DNA from: Allomuricauda sp. F6463D
GTDB lineage: Bacteria > Bacteroidota > Bacteroidia > Flavobacteriales > Flavobacteriaceae
Reading direction: 5' to 3'
Assembly (NCBI RefSeq): GCF_023015965.1
Contig: NZ_JALKAN010000004.1
Location: forward strand, 1 to 64,000
DNA length: 64,000 nt
The first letter of the stretch is position 1; the number at the start of each line of letters is the position of its first letter. Of the stretch, positions 57,396 to 64,000 are shown piece by piece. The notes beneath the pieces were generated by a model. The model ran no database searches. It saw only the letters and a list, made by a program, of their open reading frames with translations, and was not told where the DNA came from. The position numbers and the translations under genes were made by a program.

Positions 57396-58205
57396 ATGAA
57401 AAAGATATTTTTAATTTTTTTGACCCTTTCTGTTGTGATTGCTTGCAAGACCAATCCCTTTACAGGAAAGAGTACATTGAATTTTTATAGCAACAGTCAA
57501 ATGTTTCCAATGGCATTTGCACAGTATGATGAATTCTTAGGATCCAACAATGTAGTTACGGGAACCTCCGATGCAGAAATGATTACACGAGTAGGACAAC
57601 GCATTGCTTCTGCTTCGGAACGCTGGTTGAACGCCAATGGATATCCAGGATATTTAAAAGATTATAAATGGGAATATAAATTGGTCAAAGATGAAACGGT
57701 AAACGCTTGGTGTATGCCGGGAGGTAAAATTGTTTTTTACACTGGAATTTTACCAATTACCCAAAATGAAACTGGGATTGCCGTGGTAATGGGTCATGAA
57801 GTAGCTCACGCTTTGGCCGATCATGGTGCCCAGCGTATGAGTGCAAGTACCATTCAACAAATAGGGGCAGTTGCTGGCAATGTGGCGATACAGGATGAAG
57901 AAAAAAGAAACATGTTTAATCAAGCTTATGGATTGGGATCACAATTGGGGGTAATGCTGCCATTTAATAGAAGTCATGAAACAGAGGCCGATAAAATTGG
58001 ACTTCAGATCATGGCCATTGCAGGCTATAACCCGGATGAGGCTGCGGAACTATGGAAACGCATGAAGGCAGCATCGGGCGGACAGGCACCACCTGAATTC
58101 TTGAGTACGCACCCTTCCAATGATACAAGGATCAGTAACTTGACCGCATGGGCTCCTGCTGCTAAAGAAGAAGCCAAAAAGTTTGGCGTAACCTCTTTCA
58201 AATAA
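57396..58205 (+). CDS. M48-family metalloprotease lipoprotein
   Basis: 269 residues with a lipobox (LTLSVVIACKTNP). The zinc site is MGHEVAHALADHGAQR, the Glu ligand is in SHETEADKIGLQIM, and PPEFLSTHPSNDTRIS ends the domain. It is like LoiP/YcaL: envelope quality control. It follows the GH31 gene by 39 bases. Confidence 0.92.
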   Translation: MKKIFLIFLTLSVVIACKTNPFTGKSTLNFYSNSQMFPMAFAQYDEFLGSNNVVTGTSDAEMITRVGQRIASASERWLNANGYPGYLKDYKWEYKLVKDETVNAWCMPGGKIVFYTGILPITQNETGIAVVMGHEVAHALADHGAQRMSASTIQQIGAVAGNVAIQDEEKRNMFNQAYGLGSQLGVMLPFNRSHETEADKIGLQIMAIAGYNPDEAAELWKRMKAASGGQAPPEFLSTHPSNDTRISNLTAWAPAAKEEAKKFGVTSFK

Positions 58206-58229
58206 TGAATCATTATTGTACAAAATAGA

Positions 58230-58264
58230 AAATGTCATTTCAAAGTTGATTTGAAATGACATTT
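58230..58264. terminator. A/T-rich hairpin after the M48 gene
   Basis: A perfect 15-bp inverted repeat with a GTTGA loop. It lacks a clear T tract, so it may be a weak terminator or an mRNA-stabilising hairpin before the transporter gene. Confidence 0.55.
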
Positions 58265-58283
58265 ACTTTGTAACAAAAAAACT

Positions 58284-59615
58284 ATGGCGCAAATACTGGC
58301 ATTGAAAGGAAGTAAAAAACTATTAAATGCCTGGGCGTTTTACGATTGGGCCAATTCTGTTTACAGTTTGGTTATTTCCTCCGCTATTTTCCCACTTTTT
58401 TATGGGCTTTTGTTTAGAACCGCAGGTATTGAACAAGTCACTATTTTTGGCGGTGAGATAGCACGGGCCCCTTTGATCAGCTACGTTACATCGTTGGCCT
58501 TTATTTTTATTGCCATTGTTACCCCACTTGTTTCCGGTGTTGCAGATTATTTGGGAAACAAAAAGGTGTTTTTAAAATTCTTTTGCTACTTGGGAGCAGC
58601 TTCGTGCATTGGATTGTATTGGTTTTCTTTGGAGTATATCTATTTTGGTCTTCTCTGCTATTTTTTTGGACTTGTTGGTTTCTGGGTAAGTTTTGCCATT
58701 AACAATTCATACTTACCGGATATTGCCTACCCTGAGCAACAGGATCGTATTAGTGCCAAAGGTTTTTCGATGGGATATATTGGCAGTGTTATTTTGCTGG
58801 TCTTCAATTTGGCCATGGTAATGAAACCAGATTTTTTTGGCATTACGGATAGTGGTGGTGAAATCGCTGAGATTAAAGCCATGAAATACTCTTTTATTTC
58901 TGTTGGAATTTGGTGGATTCTTTTCAGTCAATACACTTTTGCTCATTTGCCCAAAGGCTATAAAAGGGAGGGCAAACGGGACCATATTGTGCTTAATGGT
59001 TTTAAGGAGTTGAAACTTGTTTGGCACCAATTGGGAGAAAATCAAAAATTAAAACGATATCTAGGAGCCTTTTTTGTTTACAGTATGGCCGTACAGACCA
59101 TTATGCTCATTGCTACCTATTTTGGAGAAGAGGAAATTGTTTGGGGTTCCGATAACGAACGTACCATGGGTTTGATCGTTAGTATTTTACTTATCCAGAT
59201 TGTTGCCATTTTGGGAGCTACCGTTACTGCATGGGCTTCTAAAGGATTCGGGAATATCAGAACACTTGTTGTGATCAATGTTATCTGGGCTTTGCTCTGT
59301 ATTTATGCCTATTTTTTGCAAACCCCAATGGATTTTTACATTGCTGCCGGATTGGTAGGGGTTGTAATGGGGGGCATCCAAGCACTGTCACGTTCCACTT
59401 ATTCCAAGTTTTTGCCCGAAACCACGGATACTACTTCGTTTTTTAGTTTTTATGATGTGGCCGAGAAGATCGGTATCATCATAGGAACCTTTTTGTATGG
59501 TGTTGTGGCGCAACTCACGGGGAGTATGCGCAACAGTACAGTATTCTTAGGAATCTTTTTCTTGATTGGCATATTCTTACTACTGCGTGTCAATAAGGTT
59601 AAACCGTCAAATTAA
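58284..59615 (+). CDS. MFS transporter of the UMF1/Atg22-like group
   Basis: 443 residues, about 12 TM helices. The N-terminal NAWAFYDWANSVYSLVIS motif is the group signature; VSGVADYLGNKK and GFSMGYIGSVILLVFNL follow, with SRSTYSKFLPETTDT typical of UMF1. Substrate unknown; efflux is likely. It may belong to the glgB-GH31 run but is not needed for it. Confidence 0.9.
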   Translation: MAQILALKGSKKLLNAWAFYDWANSVYSLVISSAIFPLFYGLLFRTAGIEQVTIFGGEIARAPLISYVTSLAFIFIAIVTPLVSGVADYLGNKKVFLKFFCYLGAASCIGLYWFSLEYIYFGLLCYFFGLVGFWVSFAINNSYLPDIAYPEQQDRISAKGFSMGYIGSVILLVFNLAMVMKPDFFGITDSGGEIAEIKAMKYSFISVGIWWILFSQYTFAHLPKGYKREGKRDHIVLNGFKELKLVWHQLGENQKLKRYLGAFFVYSMAVQTIMLIATYFGEEEIVWGSDNERTMGLIVSILLIQIVAILGATVTAWASKGFGNIRTLVVINVIWALLCIYAYFLQTPMDFYIAAGLVGVVMGGIQALSRSTYSKFLPETTDTTSFFSFYDVAEKIGIIIGTFLYGVVAQLTGSMRNSTVFLGIFFLIGIFLLLRVNKVKPSN

Positions 59616-59624
59616 CCCATAAAA

Positions 59625-59651
59625 AAAACCCTGACTAAATCAGGGTCTTTT
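59625..59651. terminator. Terminator of the MFS gene
   Basis: ACCCTGA/TCAGGGT stem with a 5-base loop, A-rich before and TCTTTTCTG after, lies between the MFS gene and the convergent GIN-domain gene. Confidence 0.85.
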
Positions 59652-59679
59652 CTGTTTTTGATTGATGATAAACTCGGTG

Positions 59680-60405
59680 TTATCCTTTTGTTATGTCTCC
59701 CGAACCGGAGGCTTTTGAAGATATTTTTTTTGGGTTGCCACGGTAATGGATATCTCCAGAACCGGATACTCTAGCATCAATGGATTCGTTGGCGGTTACT
59801 TTGATATCGGCAGAGCCTGAAACTGTAGCTTTCACAAAATCAGCTTCCAGATCATATGCTTTAATGTCGCCAGAACCAGAAACCCTTACTGTAAAATCGG
59901 TGGCCCTACCAGAGAGATTTATATCGCCTGATCCTGAAAGTGACGCTTCTAAATCATCTGCCTCCACCAGTAAGGTTACATCTCCGGAGCCTGACATACT
60001 TGCATTAAATGAATCGGACCGTATCATGGTTTTTCCAACAACGTCGCCTGAACCAGACAGACTCACAAACGCAATGGATTCCACTGGAACGATGATTCGG
60101 ATGCCTTTGTTCCAGCTAGATGGTCTCAGATTTTTGCCTTTTTCGGTCTTGATTACCAATTTTCCGTTTTTTACTTCTGTGGTGATATGTTCCAATAGGT
60201 TTGATTCGCCTTCAAGGGTAATCTCCCCTTCATTCCCGGATACCAGTTCCAAATCAAACCATCCGGAAAGAGCCACCCCTTCGTAATCACCCACGGAGCG
60301 TTCAATTGTGACGTAGTCGCCGTTTCCTTTTACCCTGTTTCCCCATTGAGCACTTGTACAGGCAATCATTCCCAATGTAAGCGTAAGTGTGATAATTTTT
60401 TTCAT
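59680..60405 (-). CDS. Head-GIN (DUF2807) beta-repeat protein
   Basis: 241 residues with a leader ending in IACTSAQ, a possible lipoprotein or Sec peptide. The domain starts VGDYEGVALSGWFDLEL and carries many Ser-Gly-Ser-Gly-Asp units (LSGSGDVV, MSGSGDVT, LSGSGDIN, VSGSGDIK, VSGSADIK, VSGSGDIH) at about 17-20-residue spacing, a beta-helix. It lies in the sigma/anti-sigma operon 33 bases after the DUF4097-like gene. The Ser-Gly-Asp turns may bind Ca2+ or sugar. Confidence 0.88.
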   Translation of the reverse strand: MKKIITLTLTLGMIACTSAQWGNRVKGNGDYVTIERSVGDYEGVALSGWFDLELVSGNEGEITLEGESNLLEHITTEVKNGKLVIKTEKGKNLRPSSWNKGIRIIVPVESIAFVSLSGSGDVVGKTMIRSDSFNASMSGSGDVTLLVEADDLEASLSGSGDINLSGRATDFTVRVSGSGDIKAYDLEADFVKATVSGSADIKVTANESIDARVSGSGDIHYRGNPKKISSKASGSGDITKG

Positions 60406-60438
60406 GATCTTGTGTTTAAAGTTGTTTTTGATTTGATG

Positions 60439-61539
60439 TTAATTTTGATAAAAAGTGATTCCGCCGTAGTCACTGGTAATGTTCAACCTGTTTCCGGAAT
60501 TTGACTTACCGTAGTAACCACTATAATATTTTTCGGTAGATCTTTCCTTGCTTATATTGATTTCAAAATCATCTTTACCACTTACCCCGGCATATTCGGT
60601 GGTAATTTCAAAATCAAAGTTGTACCCAGGATCATAGCCAATTTTGATCCCTGTATAGTCGGAACGGATTTCTACGTTTCCGGCGTCTGGAGTTAATCGG
60701 TCGATTCTAATGGAACCGTAATCGCTCATTATGTCCACATTGCCATGCACATTACCCAATTTGACACCGATATAGTCTCCGTTTCCATCTACGTTTTTCA
60801 CATTTCTCACATCAATAGAGCCGTAACTGCTGGTGTATTCCAAGTTTTCCATTTCTTCAACAACAGCATTGGTGTAGTCGGCCTTAATAATAAGGTTGCC
60901 TGCTTTTTCAATTGTAAATCCGGAGTAATCGGCCCTAATTTCTGCACTGTTCACATAATCAAAGGTGGAACGGGAAGTGTAATCAAACCTAAGCTCGTTA
61001 TTGCGCCCACGCAGTTCTCCTATTTCCAAACTTCCGTAATCACAACTTATTTTTGCATGCCCGTCAATACGATCCAAGAGAATACTTCCGTAATCATTGC
61101 TCAGGTTAACATTGTTTTTTACGGGTAACTTAATAGTATAATTTACTTGGACACTTATATTTTTGCGTTTTCCCCAACTCCATCCCCAGCTATTGCTGCG
61201 ATCTCCAAAACGGGTAGTGGCCGATACCATGTTTGCACTGTTTTCAAAATCCACGTCAATTTCGTTCAATCGTTCTTTTACACGGTCTTCGTCGTTGCCA
61301 TTGGTTTTTATATGTACTTCGATGACCACACGGTTTTCGTTCCAAGAAGTTACGTTAAGGTTCCCGTAGCTGTTTTTAACCTTAAAAAGGGCATCTGGAT
61401 TAACATTGTATTCTTTTTTTATGGTTTTTTCTTTAGTGTACCTGCCATTTAATTTGTCGTTGCCACTATTGGCGCTGATAGCAAGCGGAAATAAAGCCAG
61501 GGCGAAAAAGATGTATTTAAATTGTAAAGCTTTCATCAT
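60439..61539 (-). CDS. DUF4097-like adhesin-type beta-repeat protein
   Basis: 366 residues with a signal peptide (YIFFALALFPLAISANSG). Repeats with DYGS or DYTG turns recur (NDYGSILLDRIDG, CDYGSLEIGELRG, DYSGFTIEKAGN, SDYGSIRIDRLTP, SDYTGIKIGY, SDYGGITFYQ), building a right-handed beta-helix. It overlaps the anti-sigma gene by 23 bases and so is coupled. Probably surface or periplasmic. Role unknown. Confidence 0.82.
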   Translation of the reverse strand: MMKALQFKYIFFALALFPLAISANSGNDKLNGRYTKEKTIKKEYNVNPDALFKVKNSYGNLNVTSWNENRVVIEVHIKTNGNDEDRVKERLNEIDVDFENSANMVSATTRFGDRSNSWGWSWGKRKNISVQVNYTIKLPVKNNVNLSNDYGSILLDRIDGHAKISCDYGSLEIGELRGRNNELRFDYTSRSTFDYVNSAEIRADYSGFTIEKAGNLIIKADYTNAVVEEMENLEYTSSYGSIDVRNVKNVDGNGDYIGVKLGNVHGNVDIMSDYGSIRIDRLTPDAGNVEIRSDYTGIKIGYDPGYNFDFEITTEYAGVSGKDDFEINISKERSTEKYYSGYYGKSNSGNRLNITSDYGGITFYQN

Positions 61540-62077
61540 TCTGTGAGTTTAAATTTTTAATATTTTCTATTTGGCTCAAAACTTCTTTTAAAAGATCTAT
61601 TCGTGTTTGAAAATTGGTAATCATAGCGCTCAAGATTATTTTACTGTCGCCACCGTTGACCATGTCGCTCTCAAGGGCTTCATAGTCTTTATCTAGCCGT
61701 TGGAGTTGCGCCATGGCATCATTTACCAATTGTGCTGTTTCTGGTGTTTTCTCGCTTTGGAGCACCTCAATTTGCTCTTCGATAAGGTTTGCAAAGTAGA
61801 ACTCGGTTTTGGAAACCTCGGGTGCCATTCTCACTACTTGTTGTTTGATCGTGGGCTTGGGCCCAAATGCTTGGTATCCCAAAAGCACCACTATGGCAAT
61901 GGAAGCTGCAACCGATAATGGTTTCCACCATATTCTTTTCTTTTGGTTCAGGACAACGGTGCCCTGCTTTTGGTTCAATTTTTCCAAAAACCGCTCTTGG
62001 TGCCCGCTTTGTGGCTCCGCTACATCAAGCTCTCCATGGAGTCTCTCAAACAAACTATCTAAACTATCTTTGTTCAT
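61517..62077 (-). CDS. Putative anti-sigma factor
   Basis: 186 residues. A cytosolic N terminus (SLFERLHGELDVAEPQ), one TM helix (PLSVAASIAIVVLLGYQAFG, about 48-67) and an outer helical part. It starts 2 bases after the sigma gene. No ZAS zinc motif. Its place and shape fit an anti-sigma factor, as in many Bacteroidota ECF pairs. Confidence 0.78.
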   Translation of the reverse strand: MNKDSLDSLFERLHGELDVAEPQSGHQERFLEKLNQKQGTVVLNQKKRIWWKPLSVAASIAIVVLLGYQAFGPKPTIKQQVVRMAPEVSKTEFYFANLIEEQIEVLQSEKTPETAQLVNDAMAQLQRLDKDYEALESDMVNGGDSKIILSAMITNFQTRIDLLKEVLSQIENIKNLNSQNDESFTI

Positions 62078-62079
62078 AT

Positions 62080-62637
62080 CTAAACATTTACGGTCAATTT
62101 TTTTCTCAAGCTTTGTTTGGCCCTCGAAATCATGGTTCTACAATTAGCATAGCTAATATTCATTATTTTGCCTATTTCTTCGTAATCATACCCTTCGATT
62201 AAATGTAAGGTCAAAGAAACTCTGTAATTATCTTTCAAACTGTTCATGGTTTCCATCACTTTTTGAGCCTTCAGTTCTGTATAGCCATTCTGGTCCGAAG
62301 CAACTGCATCATTATCTTCGACCTTGTACATTACATTATCCAAATCGACAGCGTATTTTTTCTGCTGCTTTCTGTAATGGTAAATACTGTTGTTGATCAC
62401 AATCCGCTTCAACCATGCCCCGAAGGTGACGTCTCCTTTAAAGGTGTGCAGTTTGGTAAACGCGCTCAGGAACGATTCCTGCATCACATCCTCAGCCTCA
62501 GCAGTATGTTTTACAATCCTTAAAGCGGTATTGTACATCGCTTTGTAATAACGGTTGTAAATCTCTAACTGAGCACTTTGTTTCCCCTGCATGCACAATT
62601 GGAGCAGTGTGTCAATATGTTCATTTTGTTGGCTCAA
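62080..62637 (-). CDS. ECF-type RNA polymerase sigma factor
   Basis: 185 residues from TTG at 62637; no ATG lies in frame upstream of the conserved part. Region 2 is AEDVMQESFLSAFTKL with KGDVTFGAWLKRIVINNS, and region 4 is LIEGYDYEEIGKIMNISYANCRTMISRAKQSLRK. It leads the operon with the anti-sigma and two beta-repeat genes, which are its likely targets. Confidence 0.92.
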   Translation of the reverse strand: MSQQNEHIDTLLQLCMQGKQSAQLEIYNRYYKAMYNTALRIVKHTAEAEDVMQESFLSAFTKLHTFKGDVTFGAWLKRIVINNSIYHYRKQQKKYAVDLDNVMYKVEDNDAVASDQNGYTELKAQKVMETMNSLKDNYRVSLTLHLIEGYDYEEIGKIMNISYANCRTMISRAKQSLRKKLTVNV

Positions 62638-62863
62638 AAAATGAATGCTTTGTCTTATAGATTACCTAATTTACCAATTGTTACACTTTTTTCTTAAAAT
62701 TTGATTTTTAATGGCACAGGAATTGCCAACTAATGGATGATAATAAGCTTCTGAATCCTTATAAATATTGATTTTTAAGGCTTTACGAGAGTTTAAAGAT
62801 GGAATAAAAATGTTGGTTGTTTGTTTGTTATGACAAAATGACCGAAAAGATGATATGGGAGAG

Positions 62864-64000
62864 ATGAAAATTACCAAATTTGACAATATAGAGTTACAGG
62901 GATTGGATGAAGATGCGGAGTTGATACCGTTGTTAACCCCTGAAGATGAGGAGCAGATGAACAAAGAGAGCTTACCGGAGACATTGCCGGTACTGCCTCT
63001 ACGAAATACTGTTTTGTTTCCTGGTGTTGTAATACCGATTACTGCAGGGAGGGACAAGTCCATTAATTTGATCAAAGATGCCAACAATGGCACCAAGACT
63101 ATCGGGGTAGTTTCCCAAAAAGATGAAGCTGTTGAGAACCCGGGGGTGGAAGACATAAATACTGTTGGGACAGTGGCACGAATACTTAGGGTACTACAAA
63201 TGCCGGATGGGAATACCACAGTGATCATTCAAGGAAAAAAGAGGTTTAAGATAGATGCCGTCCTTACCGAGAAACCATATATCACGGCCAAGGTGAGCGA
63301 GGCAGCTGAAGAACGCCCAGATGATAAAAACACTGAGTTTGAGGCTATTATAGATTCAATCAAGGAATTGGCATTTAAGATCATTAAGGATAACCCGAAT
63401 ATCCCGAGTGAAGCCACTTTTGCTATCAAGAATATTCAGAGTAATTCATTCTTGATCAATTTTGTGTCATCAAACTTAAACTTGGCAGTTAAAGAAAAGC
63501 AGGAGCTTTTGGAAATTGCCAACCTTCAGGAAAGGGCGTTGACTACCTTGAAGTATATGAACATGGAACTTCAAAAGTTGGAACTGCGCAACGATATCCA
63601 AAGCAAAGTACGCAGCGATATGGACCAGCAGCAACGTGAATATTTCCTTCACCAGCAAATGAAGACTATCCAAGAAGAACTTGGTGGGCTTTCGTATGAA
63701 GAAGAGGTGGATGAAATGAGTGAAAAGGCCAAAAAGAAAAAGTGGGGCAAAAAAGTACAGGAGCATTTTGAAAAAGAACTGGCCAAAATGCAGCGTATGA
63801 ACCCACAGGTGGCGGAGTATTCCATTCAACGCAACTATTTGGATCTTTTAATAGACCTTCCTTGGAACGAATACTCAAAAGATAAATTTGACCTTAAACG
63901 CGCCGAAAAGATTCTGAATCGAGATCATTATGGTCTGGAGGATGTAAAACGTAGAATTATAGAATATTTGGCGGTACTTAAGTTGAGGAACGATATGAAA
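62864..64000 (+). CDS. lon: Lon protease (N-terminal part, cut by window end)
   Basis: 379 codons before the window ends, with the frame still open. The substrate-binding LAN domain begins near residue 43 (LPVLPLRNTVLFPGVVIPI) and goes on through VARILRVLQMPDGNTTV, then the coiled helical part (LHQQMKTIQEELGG-like FLHQQMKTIQEELGG) and ends in KLRNDMK, just before the Walker A. ATG 62864 has GGGAGAG upstream; ATG 62855 is possible. Minus-strand open frames here are only shadows. Confidence 0.95.
   Translation, partial: MKITKFDNIELQGLDEDAELIPLLTPEDEEQMNKESLPETLPVLPLRNTVLFPGVVIPITAGRDKSINLIKDANNGTKTIGVVSQKDEAVENPGVEDINTVGTVARILRVLQMPDGNTTVIIQGKKRFKIDAVLTEKPYITAKVSEAAEERPDDKNTEFEAIIDSIKELAFKIIKDNPNIPSEATFAIKNIQSNSFLINFVSSNLNLAVKEKQELLEIANLQERALTTLKYMNMELQKLELRNDIQSKVRSDMDQQQREYFLHQQMKTIQEELGGLSYEEEVDEMSEKAKKKKWGKKVQEHFEKELAKMQRMNPQVAEYSIQRNYLDLLIDLPWNEYSKDKFDLKRAEKILNRDHYGLEDVKRRIIEYLAVLKLRNDMK

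Noticed and set aside
62671-63878. Several minus-strand open frames over the start of lon
   Set aside because: They lie opposite the conserved Lon N-terminal domain, have no signal or family pattern, and are shadows.

Overview
The window looks like a chromosome segment of a marine-type Flavobacteriaceae member, perhaps close to Muricauda/Allomuricauda. That placement is inferred from gene content and was not checked by a search. Supporting signs are Bacteroidota-type -7 boxes (TAnnTTTG), few Shine-Dalgarno sites, many secreted proteins and lipoproteins, bacillithiol synthesis (BshC), and clade-typical families such as DUF6048, DUF6452, DUF4350, head-GIN and multi-FAS1 lipoproteins. There is no IS element, prophage, integrase other than XerD, CRISPR array or tRNA gene. 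The window reads as stable core chromosome and opens with the 5S gene that ends an rRNA operon.

Layout. 0-6 kb: 5S rRNA, a hemolysin III-like membrane protein, a ZIP transporter, two RNA methyltransferases (a THUMP type and RlmD), the DUF6452/DUF6048 pair and a frameshifted VOC gene. 6-15 kb: ornithine aminotransferase, a cytosolic trypsin-like protease with an uncharacterised partner, an S66 carboxypeptidase, a DUF5686-like envelope protein and a large M14 peptidase. 15-27 kb: BshC, beta-phosphoglucomutase, the guaA/LysM-receptor/OsmC/DUF922 run, a Hyi-like isomerase, DUF3820, pyrG and yidC. 27-32 kb: a four-FAS1 lipoprotein, mnmA, a nitronate monooxygenase-like protein and a YfiM-like protein. 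32-39 kb: a tight six-gene minus-strand cluster (SpoIIM, a multi-TM protein, DUF4129, DUF4350, MoxR, DUF58) with a divergent RDD gene, the most system-like block here. 39-52 kb: housekeeping genes (TRIC channel, cyclophilin, Nudix, acyltransferase, a sigma factor with a membrane partner, M20 peptidase, NDH-2, XerD, AroQ, LpdA, two MsrB). 52-60 kb: a collagen-like lipoprotein, glycogen branching enzyme, GH31 glucosidase, M48 lipoprotein and an MFS transporter. 60-64 kb: an ECF sigma/anti-sigma operon with two beta-repeat surface proteins, then the first 379 codons of lon, cut by the window end.

Working together. The MoxR-DUF58 cluster probably makes a membrane-associated AAA+ machine. GlgB and the GH31 enzyme act on alpha-glucans, and the unlinked PgmB could isomerise beta-glucose-1-phosphate. 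The two sigma loci each appear to be a sigma factor plus a membrane regulator, and only the 60 kb locus carries obvious outputs. The least explained pair is the cytosolic protease and its neighbour at 7.5-9.8 kb, both of which seem to carry a YbjN/CesT-like domain.
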